A DNA stretch of 64,000 nt, from contig NZ_POTW01000022.1 in the NCBI RefSeq assembly GCF_003236295.1, positions 17,625 to 81,624 on the forward strand, given 5' to 3'. The notes below the pieces were generated by a model that had not been told where the DNA came from, ran no database searches, and was given only the letters and a program-made list of their open reading frames with translations. Made by a program: the position numbers and the translations under genes. Of the stretch, positions 25,748 through 34,640 are shown in pieces; the stretch's first letter is position 1, and each line of letters begins with the position of its first letter. This stretch comes from Jiangella anatolica (GTDB lineage Bacteria > Actinomycetota > Actinomycetes > Jiangellales > Jiangellaceae).

Positions 25748-26272
25748 ATGGCAGGCGAGACCGTCATCACGGTTGTCGGCAACTTGACCGACGACCCTGA
25801 GCTGCGCTTCACGCCCAGCGGCGCCGCGGTCGCGAACTTCCGCGTCGCGTCCACGCCGCGCACGTTCAACCGGCAGACCAGCACGTGGGAGGACGGCGAA
25901 GCGCTGTTCCTGTCGTGCTCGGTGTGGCGCCAGGCGGCCGAGAACGCCGCCGAGTCGCTGCAGCGCGGTATGCGGGTGGTCGTGACGGGGCGGCTCAAGC
26001 AGCGCTCGTACGAGACCCGCGAGGGTGAGAAGCGCACGGTCATCGAGCTCGATGTCGACGAGATCGGCCCGAGCCTGCGCTACGCCACGGCCAAGGTCAC
26101 CCGGACCCAGCGGTCCGGCGGTGGCGGCGGCTTCGGTGGCGGCGGCCAGCCCGCCGGCGGTGGCAACGACCCGTGGGCTACCCCGTCCGGCGGCGGACAG
26201 CCGCAGGGCGGCGGCGGCAACGACCCGTGGGGCGCTCCGGCCGGTCCGCCGTCCGACGAGCCCCCGTTCTGA
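25748..26272 (+). CDS. ssb: Single-stranded DNA-binding protein
   Basis: 174 residues. An OB-fold (1-~115: [37 protein letters not shown]) is followed by a Gly-rich linker with two GGGNDPW repeats and the acidic tip DEPPF that recruits replication and repair proteins. The tip is DEPPF rather than the enterobacterial DDDIPF, as is common in actinobacteria. It begins 12 bases after rpsF. Confidence 0.96.
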   Translation: MAGETVITVVGNLTDDPELRFTPSGAAVANFRVASTPRTFNRQTSTWEDGEALFLSCSVWRQAAENAAESLQRGMRVVVTGRLKQRSYETREGEKRTVIELDVDEIGPSLRYATAKVTRTQRSGGGGGFGGGGQPAGGGNDPWATPSGGGQPQGGGGNDPWGAPAGPPSDEPPF

Positions 26273-26287
26273 TCACGAAGTAACCCA

Positions 26288-26328
26288 GCGTTCCGGGGCG
26301 GCTCTGGAGGCCGCCCCGCACGGAACGC
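26288..26328 (+). terminator. Strong intercistronic hairpin between ssb and rpsR
   Basis: GCGTTCCG-GGGCGGC (26288-26302) pairs with GCCGCCCC-gca-CGGAACGC (26310-26328) with only a 3-base bulge. There is no T-run. Inside the operon it may act as an attenuator or mRNA-stability element, lowering or separating rpsR-rplI from rpsF-ssb expression. Confidence 0.55.
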
Positions 26329-26397
26329 GCCCGTCAACCCATCCCGGTCAGCCGCGGCCAGCGAGGCGACCGGGCTCCCCGAAGGAGGAGCACCACG

Positions 26398-26634
26398 ATG
26401 GCAAAGCCCCCGCTGCGCAAGCCGAAGAAGAAGGTTTGCGCCTTCTGCAAGGACAAGGTCGACTACGTCGACTACAAGGACACTTCGCTGCTGCGCAAGT
26501 ACATCTCCGACCGCGGCAAGATCCGCGCGCGTCGCGTCACCGGCAACTGCACCCGCCACCAGCGCGACGTCGCCACCGCGATCAAGAACGCCCGCGAGAT
26601 GGCGCTGCTGCCGTACACCTCGACGGCTCGCTGA
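26398..26634 (+). CDS. rpsR: 30S ribosomal protein S18 (zinc-ribbon, C+ form)
   Basis: 78 residues, typical S18 ([21 protein letters not shown]). Cys14-x2-Cys17 and Cys51 (VCAFCKD, GNCTRHQ) are retained, the zinc-binding C+ type rather than the C- paralogue induced under zinc limitation. GGAGG precedes the ATG. It follows the ssb-rpsR hairpin by 69 bases. Confidence 0.97.
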   Translation: MAKPPLRKPKKKVCAFCKDKVDYVDYKDTSLLRKYISDRGKIRARRVTGNCTRHQRDVATAIKNAREMALLPYTSTAR

Positions 26635-26648
26635 GGGGAGACGACGCG

Positions 26649-27095
26649 ATGAAGCTGATTCTCACCCAGGAGGTCCCGGGCCTCGGCGCCGCCGGCGACG
26701 TGGTCGAGGTCAAGGACGGCTATGGCCGCAACTACCTCGTGCCGCGTGGCTTCGCGATGGCGTGGACGAAGGGCGGGCAGAAGGAGATCGACTCCATCCG
26801 CCGCGCCCGCTCGGCCCGCGAGTTCGCCGACCTCGACTCCGCCCGCGCCGTGAAGGCGCAGCTGGAGGGCACCGCGGTCCGGCTGTCGGCCAAGGCCGGC
26901 GACACCGGCCGGCTGTTCGGCGCCGTCACGTCGGCCGACATCGCGTCGGCGGTCACGGCGTCCGGTGGCCCGGCCATCGACAAGCGCCGCATCGAGGTGG
27001 GCAGCCCGATCAAGACGGTCGGCACCCACAGCGTCGTCGTGCGCCTGCACCCCGAGGTGGCGGCCAACGTCAACCTCGAGGTCGTCCCGGCCTGA
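26649..27095 (+). CDS. rplI: 50S ribosomal protein L9
   Basis: 148 residues, normal L9 length: N-terminal domain [21 protein letters not shown] with the signature [15 protein letters not shown], a long connecting helix and the C-terminal RNA-binding domain. ATG 26649 is 14 bases after the rpsR stop. Last gene of the ribosomal/ssb operon, followed by a terminator hairpin. Confidence 0.97.
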   Translation: MKLILTQEVPGLGAAGDVVEVKDGYGRNYLVPRGFAMAWTKGGQKEIDSIRRARSAREFADLDSARAVKAQLEGTAVRLSAKAGDTGRLFGAVTSADIASAVTASGGPAIDKRRIEVGSPIKTVGTHSVVVRLHPEVAANVNLEVVPA

Positions 27096-27110
27096 CGTCC
27101 GTTCCACCCG

Positions 27111-27150
27111 AGGGCCCGCGCGCCGGCACCAGGCCGGCCCGCGGGCCTTC
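27111..27150 (+). terminator. Terminator after rplI
   Basis: GGCCCGCGCGCCGG (27113-27126) and CCGGCCCGCGGGCC (27134-27147) pair with a single mismatch over 14 bases around a 7-base loop, followed by TTC. It ends the rpsF-ssb-rpsR-rplI operon. Confidence 0.75.
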
Positions 27151-27176
27151 GTGCGTCCCGGCCAGATCGTTGACGT

Positions 27177-27203
27177 GGAACCTTTCTCGCATCGGGGTAC
27201 GTT
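27177..27203 (+). promoter_or_regulatory. Candidate ECF-sigma promoter upstream of TetR/two-component genes
   Basis: GGAAC (27177-27181) and CGTT (27200-27203) are separated by 18 bases, matching the GGAAY-N18-GTT pattern of SigR/SigH/SigE-type stress promoters. A TTGACG (27170-27175) overlaps but has no -10 at suitable spacing. It lies 34 bases before the tetR start. Confidence 0.4.
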
Positions 27204-27236
27204 CACTGCACGACCCCCCACGATCGACGGAGTCCC

Positions 27237-27800
27237 ATGCTCGACCGAGACCCCAGCAGCACGCGGGCGCGCATCCAGCGCGTGGCGCTGGAGCTGTTCG
27301 CCCAGCAGGGGTACGACCAGACGTCGCTGCGGGAGATCTCCGAGCGCCTCGGCATGACGAAGGCGTCGCTCTACTACTACTTCAAGAGCAAGGACGACAT
27401 CGTCCACAGCCTGGTGGACGACCTGCTGACGGCCGTCGACGAGGTGGTCGGCTGGGCCGCCGAGCAGGACCGCACGCCGGAGAACCGGCGCGAGCTGATC
27501 GAGCGGTACGGCAAGGCGATCCGCGGCCAGGGTGCGCAACTGCTGCGGTTCCTGATGGAGAACCAGCCGGCGCTGCGCTCGCACGAGTCCGGCGACGCGC
27601 TGCGCGACCGGCTGCGGGTGCTGGTCGACTTCGTCGTCGACCCGGGCGACCCGCTGCCGGTGCAGCTGTGCGGCCGGATGGCGTTCTACACGCTGCTCGG
27701 CGGCCCGATGATCATGAGCGACGTCGACGCGACCTCCGACGAGATCTTCGACGCCGCCTGCGCGGTCGCCGTGTCGATGCTGCCGGAGGACGCCGGCTGA
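27237..27800 (+). CDS. TetR family transcriptional regulator, 187 aa
   Basis: N-terminal HTH with the TetR signature: IQRVALELFAQQGYDQTSLR, then ISERLGMTKASLYYYFKSKD (about residues 38-57). The C-terminal ligand-binding helices are unclassifiable. ATG 27237 is preceded by CGGAGTCCC. It begins a run of plus-strand genes that continues 23 bases later with a histidine kinase, though the kinase has its own GACAAT -10-like box. Confidence 0.9.
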   Translation: MLDRDPSSTRARIQRVALELFAQQGYDQTSLREISERLGMTKASLYYYFKSKDDIVHSLVDDLLTAVDEVVGWAAEQDRTPENRRELIERYGKAIRGQGAQLLRFLMENQPALRSHESGDALRDRLRVLVDFVVDPGDPLPVQLCGRMAFYTLLGGPMIMSDVDATSDEIFDAACAVAVSMLPEDAG

Positions 27801-27823
27801 GGCCGGCTGCGACAATCGGCTCC

Positions 27824-29080
27824 GTGGGAGCGCTGCGCAGCATCGTCGCGCCGCTGGCCGGGCGCCGGCTGGCCCGCCGCGGCATCCACCTGTTGCTCGG
27901 CGGCGTGATCCTGCTGCCCTACGTGTTGCTGATCGTCGCGTTCGTGCGGCTGTTCACCGACCCGGGCACGCCGTACGTCCCGGCCGCGGTGCTGGCGGCG
28001 GTCACGTTCGTCATCGCGACGGTGCCGCCGTTCCTGCCGGCGATGCGGGCGCTGGAGATCACCGCGACCCGCGCCCTGCTCGACGTCGACCTGCCCGATC
28101 CGGCCGCCGACCCGCCCTGGGAGAGCCGGCTGTTCGGCGCCGGCTGGTACGTGCTGCACCTGCTCAGCGGCGGCGTGGCGATGGCGGCGGTGCTGTTCTC
28201 CGCGCCGACGGCGGTGCTGCTGGTGGCGCGCGGGCTCGGCTTCGACGACGGCGGCGGCATCGCCGGGCTGGGCTTCCTCGACGAGGTCGGCGGCGGCTGG
28301 GCGGTGCTGTTCGGGCTCGGGCTGGTCGTCGCGACGGCGTGCCTGGTGGCCGGGCTCGGCGCGCTGCTGGCGTGGTTCGCGCCGCTGCTGCTGGGGCCGT
28401 CGCCGGCGGAGCTGCGGCTGGCGATGGAGGAGCAGGCCCGGGAGTTCGCCGAGCGCAACCGGCTGGCCCGCGAGCTGCACGACTCCGTCGGCCACGCGCT
28501 GACGGTGACGACGCTGCAGGCGGCCGCGGCGCGCCGGGTGCTCGACTCCGACCCCGAGTTCGCCCGCCGGGCGCTGCTCGCCGTCGAGGAGGCCGGCCGG
28601 ACGGCGATGGAGGACCTCGACCACGTGCTCGGCGTGCTGCGCGCGGGCGGCGCCGGACCCGGTGACGGCGCGTCGCCGCAGCGCACGCTGGCCGACCTGG
28701 ACCGTCTCGTCGACGACGCGCGGACCGCCGGCATGGACCTGGAGGCGACGGTCGACGGCGATCTCGCGGCCGTGCCGCCGGTGCTGTCGCGGGAGGCGTA
28801 CCGGATCGTGCAGGAGGGCCTGACGAACGCGGCCCGGCACGCGGCGCGGGTGCCGGTCCGGCTGCGGGTGGTGGCGACGGCGGACGGACTGGACATCGAC
28901 GTGTCGAACCCGCTGCCCGGTGGTGTCGCCGGCTCCGGCTCCGGCTCCCGGGCGAACGGTGGCCGCGGCCTGCGCGGGATGCGGGAGCGGGTCCGGCTGC
29001 TGCGCGGCGAGCTGTCCGCGCAGGCCGCGGACGGGGTGTGGCGGGTGCGGGTGCACCTGCCGGGACGGGAGGACCGGTGA
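27824..29080 (+). CDS. Sensor histidine kinase (HisKA_3/NarX type), 418 aa
   Basis: Four to five hydrophobic helices (about 25-50, 57-78, 107-135, 150-180) form a membrane sensor. They are followed by the HisKA_3 box ARELHDSVGHALTV (phospho-acceptor His) and an HATPase domain (YRIVQEGLTNAARHA, GRGLRGMRERV). GTG 27824 follows GACAAT closely, suggesting a leaderless start. Coupled to the response regulator by a GTGA overlap. The signal is unknown; related pairs sense membrane or envelope state. Confidence 0.92.
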   Translation: MGALRSIVAPLAGRRLARRGIHLLLGGVILLPYVLLIVAFVRLFTDPGTPYVPAAVLAAVTFVIATVPPFLPAMRALEITATRALLDVDLPDPAADPPWESRLFGAGWYVLHLLSGGVAMAAVLFSAPTAVLLVARGLGFDDGGGIAGLGFLDEVGGGWAVLFGLGLVVATACLVAGLGALLAWFAPLLLGPSPAELRLAMEEQAREFAERNRLARELHDSVGHALTVTTLQAAAARRVLDSDPEFARRALLAVEEAGRTAMEDLDHVLGVLRAGGAGPGDGASPQRTLADLDRLVDDARTAGMDLEATVDGDLAAVPPVLSREAYRIVQEGLTNAARHAARVPVRLRVVATADGLDIDVSNPLPGGVAGSGSGSRANGGRGLRGMRERVRLLRGELSAQAADGVWRVRVHLPGREDR

Positions 29081-29727
29081 CCGGGCAGATCACGGTGCTG
29101 CTGGTGGACGACGAGCCGCTGGTGCGGGCCGGGCTGCGGGCGATCATCGACGCGGAGCCGGACCTGCGCGTCGTCGGTGAGGCGTCCGACGGCGCCGAGG
29201 TCGGGCCACTGGTGGCCCGGTCCCGCCCGGACGTCGTGCTGATGGACGTGCGGATGCCCGCCGTCGACGGGATCCAGGCGACCCGGCTGCTCGCCCGGCA
29301 CGACGACCCGCCGCGCATCCTCGTCGTCACGACGTTCGAGAACGACGACTACGTGTACGAGGCGCTGCGCGCCGGCGCGCACGGGTTCCTGCTCAAGCGG
29401 GCCCGGCCGGAGCAGATCGTGCAGGCGGTCCGGACGGTGGCCAGCGGCGACTCGCTGCTGTTCCCGGCCGCCATCCGCGGACTCGCCGCGGCGCACGCGG
29501 GCAACGGCGGCGACGCGCTGGCCGGCGCCGGGCTGAGCGAGCGGGAGGCCGAGGTGCTGCGGCTGATGGCAGCCGGCCGGTCCAACGCCGAGATCGCCGG
29601 CGACCTCGTGGTCGGCGTCGAGACAGTGAAGACCCACGTCGGCAACGTCCTCACCAAGCTCGGCGTCCGCGACCGCACCCAGGCCGTCATCGCCGCCTAT
29701 GAGTCCGGTTTCATCACCCCGCGCTGA
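29077..29727 (+). CDS. NarL/LuxR-type response regulator, 216 aa
   Basis: Receiver domain with LLVDDEPLVRAGL, phospho-acceptor Asp in VVLMDVRMP and the conserved Lys in LLKRARPE. The C-terminal LuxR HTH is LSEREAEVLRLMAAGRSNAE...ETVKTHVGNVLTKLGV (two segments). Partner of the kinase at 27824-29080 via the 4-base overlap. Targets unknown; the neighbouring membrane protein is a candidate. Confidence 0.93.
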   Translation: MTGQITVLLVDDEPLVRAGLRAIIDAEPDLRVVGEASDGAEVGPLVARSRPDVVLMDVRMPAVDGIQATRLLARHDDPPRILVVTTFENDDYVYEALRAGAHGFLLKRARPEQIVQAVRTVASGDSLLFPAAIRGLAAAHAGNGGDALAGAGLSEREAEVLRLMAAGRSNAEIAGDLVVGVETVKTHVGNVLTKLGVRDRTQAVIAAYESGFITPR

Positions 29728-29800
29728 TCCCCCTGGCGAGGGACCCGTCTCACCGAGCGGCGGGAGGCCGGAGCGGTGCGCCGCGGGCGAGAGTCGGGGT

Positions 29801-30886
29801 ATGGAACTGACGATGACGGCCGCACCGGTGCGGCTCAGCTGGTGGCGGCGCTGGCCGGACTGGGCGCCCTGGGCGGCGACGGTGTGGGCGCTCGGCTACG
29901 GGCTGACGGCGCTGGGCTGGACGCTGACCGGCGCCGGCTACCCGATCGACCCGGCCGACCCGAACAGCGAGCTCTCGCTGCTCGGCGACGTGCCGGCCGA
30001 CGTCGGCGCGCCGCTGTTCGCCGCGGTCGCGTTGGCCGGCGCCGGGACCGGTGCGGTGATGGCGCGGTACCGGCCGGGCGCGAGGGTGCCGCGCTGGTGG
30101 CGGCGGTTCGCCGTCGGGTTCGGCGGGTCGCTGGCGCTGGTGCTGCTGATCGTGGTGCCGACGACGCGGATGCTGGCGCTCGTGGGCTACCTGCCGATGA
30201 TCGTGGTCCTCGGGCCGTTCGACGCCGGGCTGCGGGCCGACGTCGCCAGTGCGCTCGGCGTCGATCACGTGCACCAGCTGGTCGCGCTGATCGGCGGCTT
30301 CCTCTGGGCGGCGGCGACGGTTGCCTACGCACGGCGCACCGCCGGCTCCTGCGCCAGGTGCGGCCGGCCGGATCGGGCGGCCTCGGTCGCGGTGGTGCGG
30401 CGCTGGGGCCGTCCGGCGGTCTACGTGGCGGCGGCGATCCCGGCGCTGTACGCGGCGACCCGGTGGCTGTGGGTCGCCGGCGTGCCGATCGGCATGAGCG
30501 AGCGGGAGCTGGACGAGCTGGCCGCCGACGGCGCACTGCTGGCGGCTGCCTGGCTGGGCTCGTTCGCGCTGGTGGGCACCGTGCTGACGCTGGGCCTGGT
30601 GCAGCGCTGGGGCGAGGTGTGCCCGCGCTGGATGCCCGGGCTGGGCGGCCGCCGGGTGCCGGTCGGGCTGGCCGTCGTGCCGGCGTCGGTGGTGGCGGTG
30701 CTGGTGACCTCCGGCGGGCTCGGGCTGATCAAGGGCGGCCTCTCCGAGGGCCTGATCGGCGCCGAGGACTGGGCCGCCGTCGGGCCGGCGCTGCTCTGGC
30801 CACTGTGGGGCGTCGCGCTGGGCTGGGGGACGCTGGCGTACTGGCTGCGCCGCCGCGGCCGGTGCACGGACTGCGGCCTACGATGA
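29801..30886 (+). CDS. Multi-pass membrane protein with two CxxC pairs, 361 aa
   Basis: About eight transmembrane helices. A loop after the fourth has CARCGRPDR (CxxC), and the extreme C-terminus has CTDCGLR (a second CxxC), so a four-Cys zinc or redox site is possible. I do not recognise the family. ATG 29801 is taken, with ATG 29813 as an alternative. It follows the response regulator by 73 bases on the same strand, so it may be part of or a target of that system. Confidence 0.7.
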   Translation: MELTMTAAPVRLSWWRRWPDWAPWAATVWALGYGLTALGWTLTGAGYPIDPADPNSELSLLGDVPADVGAPLFAAVALAGAGTGAVMARYRPGARVPRWWRRFAVGFGGSLALVLLIVVPTTRMLALVGYLPMIVVLGPFDAGLRADVASALGVDHVHQLVALIGGFLWAAATVAYARRTAGSCARCGRPDRAASVAVVRRWGRPAVYVAAAIPALYAATRWLWVAGVPIGMSERELDELAADGALLAAAWLGSFALVGTVLTLGLVQRWGEVCPRWMPGLGGRRVPVGLAVVPASVVAVLVTSGGLGLIKGGLSEGLIGAEDWAAVGPALLWPLWGVALGWGTLAYWLRRRGRCTDCGLR

Positions 30887-30890
30887 CGCC

Positions 30891-31196
30891 ATGCTCATCG
30901 CGTTCTCCGTCGCACCGTCCGGCACCGGCGACTCCGTCGCCGAGGCGGTGGCCGACGCCGTCGCCGTCGTCCGCGAGTCCGGCCTGCCGAACAGCACCGA
31001 CTCCATGTTCACCACCATCGAGGGTGAGTGGGACGAGTGCATGGACGTCGTCAAGCGCGCCACCGAGGCGGTCGGCCGGCACGGCCACCGGGTCAGCCTG
31101 GTGCTCAAGGCCGACATCCGGCCCGGCCACACCGGCGAGATCACCGGCAAGGTGGAGCGCCTGGAGGCCGCGCTGGCCCGCAAGCGGGATCAGTAG
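30891..31196 (+). CDS. Thiamine-binding (MTH1187/YkoF-like, DUF77) protein, 101 aa
   Basis: Small ferredoxin-like fold protein of the MTH1187/DUF77 family: MLIAFSVAPSGTGDSVAEAV, then the conserved TDSMFTTIEGEWDECMDVV and RVSLVLKADIRPG. Family members bind thiamine or related small ligands as tetramers. It starts 4 bases after the preceding membrane-protein stop and overlaps the convergent decarboxylase gene by 7 bases. Confidence 0.82.
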   Translation: MLIAFSVAPSGTGDSVAEAVADAVAVVRESGLPNSTDSMFTTIEGEWDECMDVVKRATEAVGRHGHRVSLVLKADIRPGHTGEITGKVERLEAALARKRDQ

Positions 31197-32563
31197 CCGG
31201 TCCCCGACTTGACCCGGCTGCGTTCGCGCTCGTGCAGCCCGCCCTTCGCCTCCAGCGTGTGCAGGGCGTGCGCGAGATCGTCGGCCAAGGTGTCGGCGAG
31301 CGAGCGGCCCAGCGTCTGCTTGACCAGCGCGCGCAGGATCGTCACGTCCTGCGCGTCGGGCGGCAGCGAGTAGGCCGGCAGCATCCAGCCGTGCTCGCCG
31401 GCCAGCTGGCCGGCCACGTCGAACTCGTCGTAGTCGTGCTCGCCGGCCAGCCGGAACGCGACGAGCGGCAACTGCTCCGCGCCGGGCTCGCCGACCAGCT
31501 CGAAGTCGCCGGCCGCGACGATCCGCTCGGCCAGGTCGGCGGTGTTGGCCTGCATGGTCCGCATGATCGCCTGGTAGCCGGCGTGTCCGTAGCGGACGAA
31601 GTTGTAGTACTGCGCGAGCACCATGCTGGCGTTGGTGGAGAAGTTCAGCGTGAACGTCGCGTCGCGCTTGCCCAGGTAGTTCTCGTAGAAGACGAGGTCC
31701 TCGGCGAGGTCGTCGGTGGTGCGGAACACCAGCCAGCCGATGCCGGGATAGACCAGGCCGTACTTGTGCCCGGAGACGTTGATCGAGCGGACCTGTTCGA
31801 GACGGAAGTCCCACTTCGTGTCCGGGTAGAGGAACGGCCAGACGAAGCCCCCGCTGGCGGCGTCGACGTGCAGCGGGACGTCCAGGCCGCGCTCGTCGCG
31901 CAGTCGGACCAGCAGGGCGTCGATGCCGGCGATGTCGTCGGCGTGCCCGGTGAACGTCGTGCCGAGCACGGCGGCGACGCCGATCGTGTTCTCGTCGACG
32001 TGCGGCTCGACGTCCTCGGGGCCGATGGTGAGCCGGTCCGGCCGCAGCGGGATGATCCGCGGCTCGACGTCGAAGTAGCGGCAGAACTTCTCCCACACGA
32101 CGTGGACGTCGCCGCCGAACACCAGGTTCGGCCGGTCGGCGCTCTGCCGCGCCGCCTCACGCCGCTGCCGCCACCTCCACTTCAGCGACAGCGCGCCGAG
32201 CATGATCGCCTCGGACGAGCCCTGGGTGCGGGTCCCGGTGGTGGGGCCGGGCGCGTGGAAGAGGTCGGCCAGCATCCGGATGCAGCGTTGCTCGATCAGC
32301 GCGGTCTGCGGGTACTCGGCGTGGTCGATGTAGTTGCGGTGCAGGTTCTCGGCGATGACCCGCTGCGCCTCGGGCTCCATCCACGTCGTGACGAACGTGG
32401 CGAGGTTGCGCATCGGGATGCCGTCGAGGACCAGCTCCTCGCCGAGCAGTCGCATCGCGTCCACGGCCGGCATGCCCTGCCGCGGCAGCCGGTCGTCGGG
32501 CGCCGGCCGCTGCAGGAACCCGGTGCCGTAGCGGTCGTCATAGCCGTTCGCATGCCGCGCCAT
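31190..32563 (-). CDS. gad: Glutamate decarboxylase
   Basis: 457 residues, PLP group II decarboxylase. PLP-Lys lies in INVSGHKYGLVYPG; the HVDAASGGF motif supplies the cofactor Asp. The N-terminal ATFVTTWMEPEAQRVI and C-terminal RALVKQTLGRSL regions are those of bacterial and plant Gad. It converts glutamate to GABA, consuming a proton. A TAGCGT box lies just before the ATG, so it is probably leaderless. No antiporter gene (gadC) is adjacent, so acid-resistance use is not evident. The 62 bases to the next gene hold nothing notable. Confidence 0.93.
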   Translation of the reverse strand: MARHANGYDDRYGTGFLQRPAPDDRLPRQGMPAVDAMRLLGEELVLDGIPMRNLATFVTTWMEPEAQRVIAENLHRNYIDHAEYPQTALIEQRCIRMLADLFHAPGPTTGTRTQGSSEAIMLGALSLKWRWRQRREAARQSADRPNLVFGGDVHVVWEKFCRYFDVEPRIIPLRPDRLTIGPEDVEPHVDENTIGVAAVLGTTFTGHADDIAGIDALLVRLRDERGLDVPLHVDAASGGFVWPFLYPDTKWDFRLEQVRSINVSGHKYGLVYPGIGWLVFRTTDDLAEDLVFYENYLGKRDATFTLNFSTNASMVLAQYYNFVRYGHAGYQAIMRTMQANTADLAERIVAAGDFELVGEPGAEQLPLVAFRLAGEHDYDEFDVAGQLAGEHGWMLPAYSLPPDAQDVTILRALVKQTLGRSLADTLADDLAHALHTLEAKGGLHERERSRVKSGTGY

Positions 32564-32625
32564 GGCTCGACGCTAGAGACGGCGCGGCCGTCCGGGGTCC
32601 CCCGGAGCGGGTGAGAGTGGCGCCG

Positions 32626-34608
32626 TCAGCCGCGCCGGAAGATCTGAGCCAGCACCCGAAGCGCCAGGATCGCGCTGATCACCAGCATGTTGTAGCCGAT
32701 CAGCTCGTACAGGCCGACGGCGTCGGTGAGCTGCGGCCCGCCGCCGGTGCCGATGAGCAGCACGGCCATGATGCCGGTGGTCGCGGCGAGGACGGTCAGC
32801 AGCACCTCGTGCAGCATGGTCGTCAGCACCGCGCGGTCGCGCTCGTCGGCGAGCAGCCGGACGTTGATGCCGAGCCGGCCGTGCTCGGCGGCGCTGGCGA
32901 TGCGCTCGACCCGGCGCGGCAGCCGGCGCAGGATCGGCAGCAGCGCGGCCAGCTCCTCGGTGACCGCCTGCTTGAGGTGCTCGGGCCCGTACTGCTCCTC
33001 GACGTAGCCGCTGGCCAGCGCGCGGGCGCCGCCGATGAGGTCGAACCGGGGCGTGAGCCGGGTCAGCGTGCCCTCGGCCGTCGCCAGCGCCCGGAAGACC
33101 GCGGCGATCTCCGGCGGGATGGCCAGACCGTGGTCGGCGACGACGCGGAACAGGTCGCCGAACATGCGGGCGCCCGTGCTGACCGTGCCGGTCGTGTGCC
33201 TGGCCATGAACCGGCCGATGTCGCGCTCCAGCGCCTGCTGGTCGATCTCGTCCGGCCGCGGCACCAGCTCCAGCAGTGCGTCGCTGACGGCAAGTGGGTC
33301 GCCCCGGTCGACGCCGACGAGCAGCCGCTGCAGGGCGTCGCGCAAGGCGCCGTCGAGCCGGCCGACGGAGCCGAAGTCGAGCAGGCCGAGGCGGCCGTCG
33401 TCGAGCAGGAAGATGTTGCCGCCGTGCGGGTCGGCGTGGAAGATCCCGTCCAGCACGATCTGGCGCAGCAGGCAGTCCAGCAGCGTTGTCGCCAGCGCGT
33501 CGCGGTCGACGCCGCGCTCCTCGATGACGGCGCCGGCCCGGTTCAGCGGCGTGCCATGCAGCCGGTCCATCACCAGCACCCGCTCGGTGCACAGCGCCAG
33601 GTGCGGCTCGGGCAGGACGACGTCGGGCTGGCGGCTCGGCGCGGACGCGACGGCGGTGATGTTGTCCGCCTCGATCCGGTAGTCCAGCTCCTCGCGGATC
33701 GCGTCGGCCAGCCCGGCCGCCAGCGTCCGCACGCCCATCCGCCGGCCCCACCGGGTCCCGCTCTCCAGCCGGTTGGCCAGCCGCGCGGCGATGTCGAGGT
33801 CGCGCTCGACCACGGGCCGGATGCCGGGCCGCTGCACCTTGACGACGACCTCGGCGCCGTCGTGCAGCCGGGCGACGTGCACCTGGCCGACGGACGCGGC
33901 CGCCAGCGGCTCCCGGGCGAACTCGGCGAACACCTCGTCGACCGGCGCGCCCAGCTCGGCGACGAGCACCCGCTCGATCTGCGGCCACGGCACCGGGCTG
34001 GCGTCGTCCTGCAGCCGGGCCAGCTCGTCGGCGATCTCGGCCGGCAGCACGTCGCGGCGGGTGGCGAGGATCTGGCCGAGCTTCACGAACGTGACGCCGC
34101 CGGCGTTCAGCGTGTTCGTCAGCGCGCGGCCCAGCTGGGCCCGGCCGGACGGGACGTCCAGCGCCCGGTCGCGGGTGCCGCGCAGGTACGAGCCGAGGCC
34201 GTGCCGCACCGCGATGCCGATGATCTGCCAGTACCGGCGGGCCCGCCGCAGCCGGCCGAGCAGCCCGCGTCCCCACACCAGCGCCGGCGGCAGCGAGCCC
34301 AGGGGCACGAACGCCTCGATGATCACCAGCAGCACCATCGAGGCGAGGATCGTCAGCACCCCGGCCAGCAGCGCGAACCAGAACGCGACCGCTCCCTCGC
34401 TCCGGTCGGTCAGCCCGGACGGTGTCAGCGTGAACTGGTCCATCAGCGCATACATGATCAGCGGGCCGACGATGATCGCGAACCCACCGGTCAGCAGCAG
34501 CCGGAACAGCCCCAGGCGCAGGCCGAGCAGGCGCTGCGCGATCAGCCCGAAGATCAGCGCGGTCAGGACCGAGAAGGTCGCGACGAACGGGAACGTCAAG
34601 ACATCCAT
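32626..34608 (-). CDS. ABC1/AarF/UbiB-like atypical kinase with N- and C-terminal membrane helices, 660 aa
   Basis: The kinase-like core has the A-rich loop LAAASVGQVHVA, ATP-binding Lys in VVVKVQRPG, catalytic HADPHGGNIF and metal-binding LLDFGSVGR. Four N-terminal hydrophobic helices (about 5-110) and two C-terminal ones (about 590-650) anchor it. UbiB proteins support isoprenoid-quinone biosynthesis in proteobacteria. Actinobacterial members of this longer form are uncharacterised, so the role is only inferred. I chose ATG 34608; the open frame continues upstream into antisense of the MATE gene. Confidence 0.88.
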   Translation of the reverse strand: MDVLTFPFVATFSVLTALIFGLIAQRLLGLRLGLFRLLLTGGFAIIVGPLIMYALMDQFTLTPSGLTDRSEGAVAFWFALLAGVLTILASMVLLVIIEAFVPLGSLPPALVWGRGLLGRLRRARRYWQIIGIAVRHGLGSYLRGTRDRALDVPSGRAQLGRALTNTLNAGGVTFVKLGQILATRRDVLPAEIADELARLQDDASPVPWPQIERVLVAELGAPVDEVFAEFAREPLAAASVGQVHVARLHDGAEVVVKVQRPGIRPVVERDLDIAARLANRLESGTRWGRRMGVRTLAAGLADAIREELDYRIEADNITAVASAPSRQPDVVLPEPHLALCTERVLVMDRLHGTPLNRAGAVIEERGVDRDALATTLLDCLLRQIVLDGIFHADPHGGNIFLLDDGRLGLLDFGSVGRLDGALRDALQRLLVGVDRGDPLAVSDALLELVPRPDEIDQQALERDIGRFMARHTTGTVSTGARMFGDLFRVVADHGLAIPPEIAAVFRALATAEGTLTRLTPRFDLIGGARALASGYVEEQYGPEHLKQAVTEELAALLPILRRLPRRVERIASAAEHGRLGINVRLLADERDRAVLTTMLHEVLLTVLAATTGIMAVLLIGTGGGPQLTDAVGLYELIGYNMLVISAILALRVLAQIFRRG

Positions 34609-34640
34609 CGCCGCCAGTGTCGCAGGCGTACCGAGCCGGC

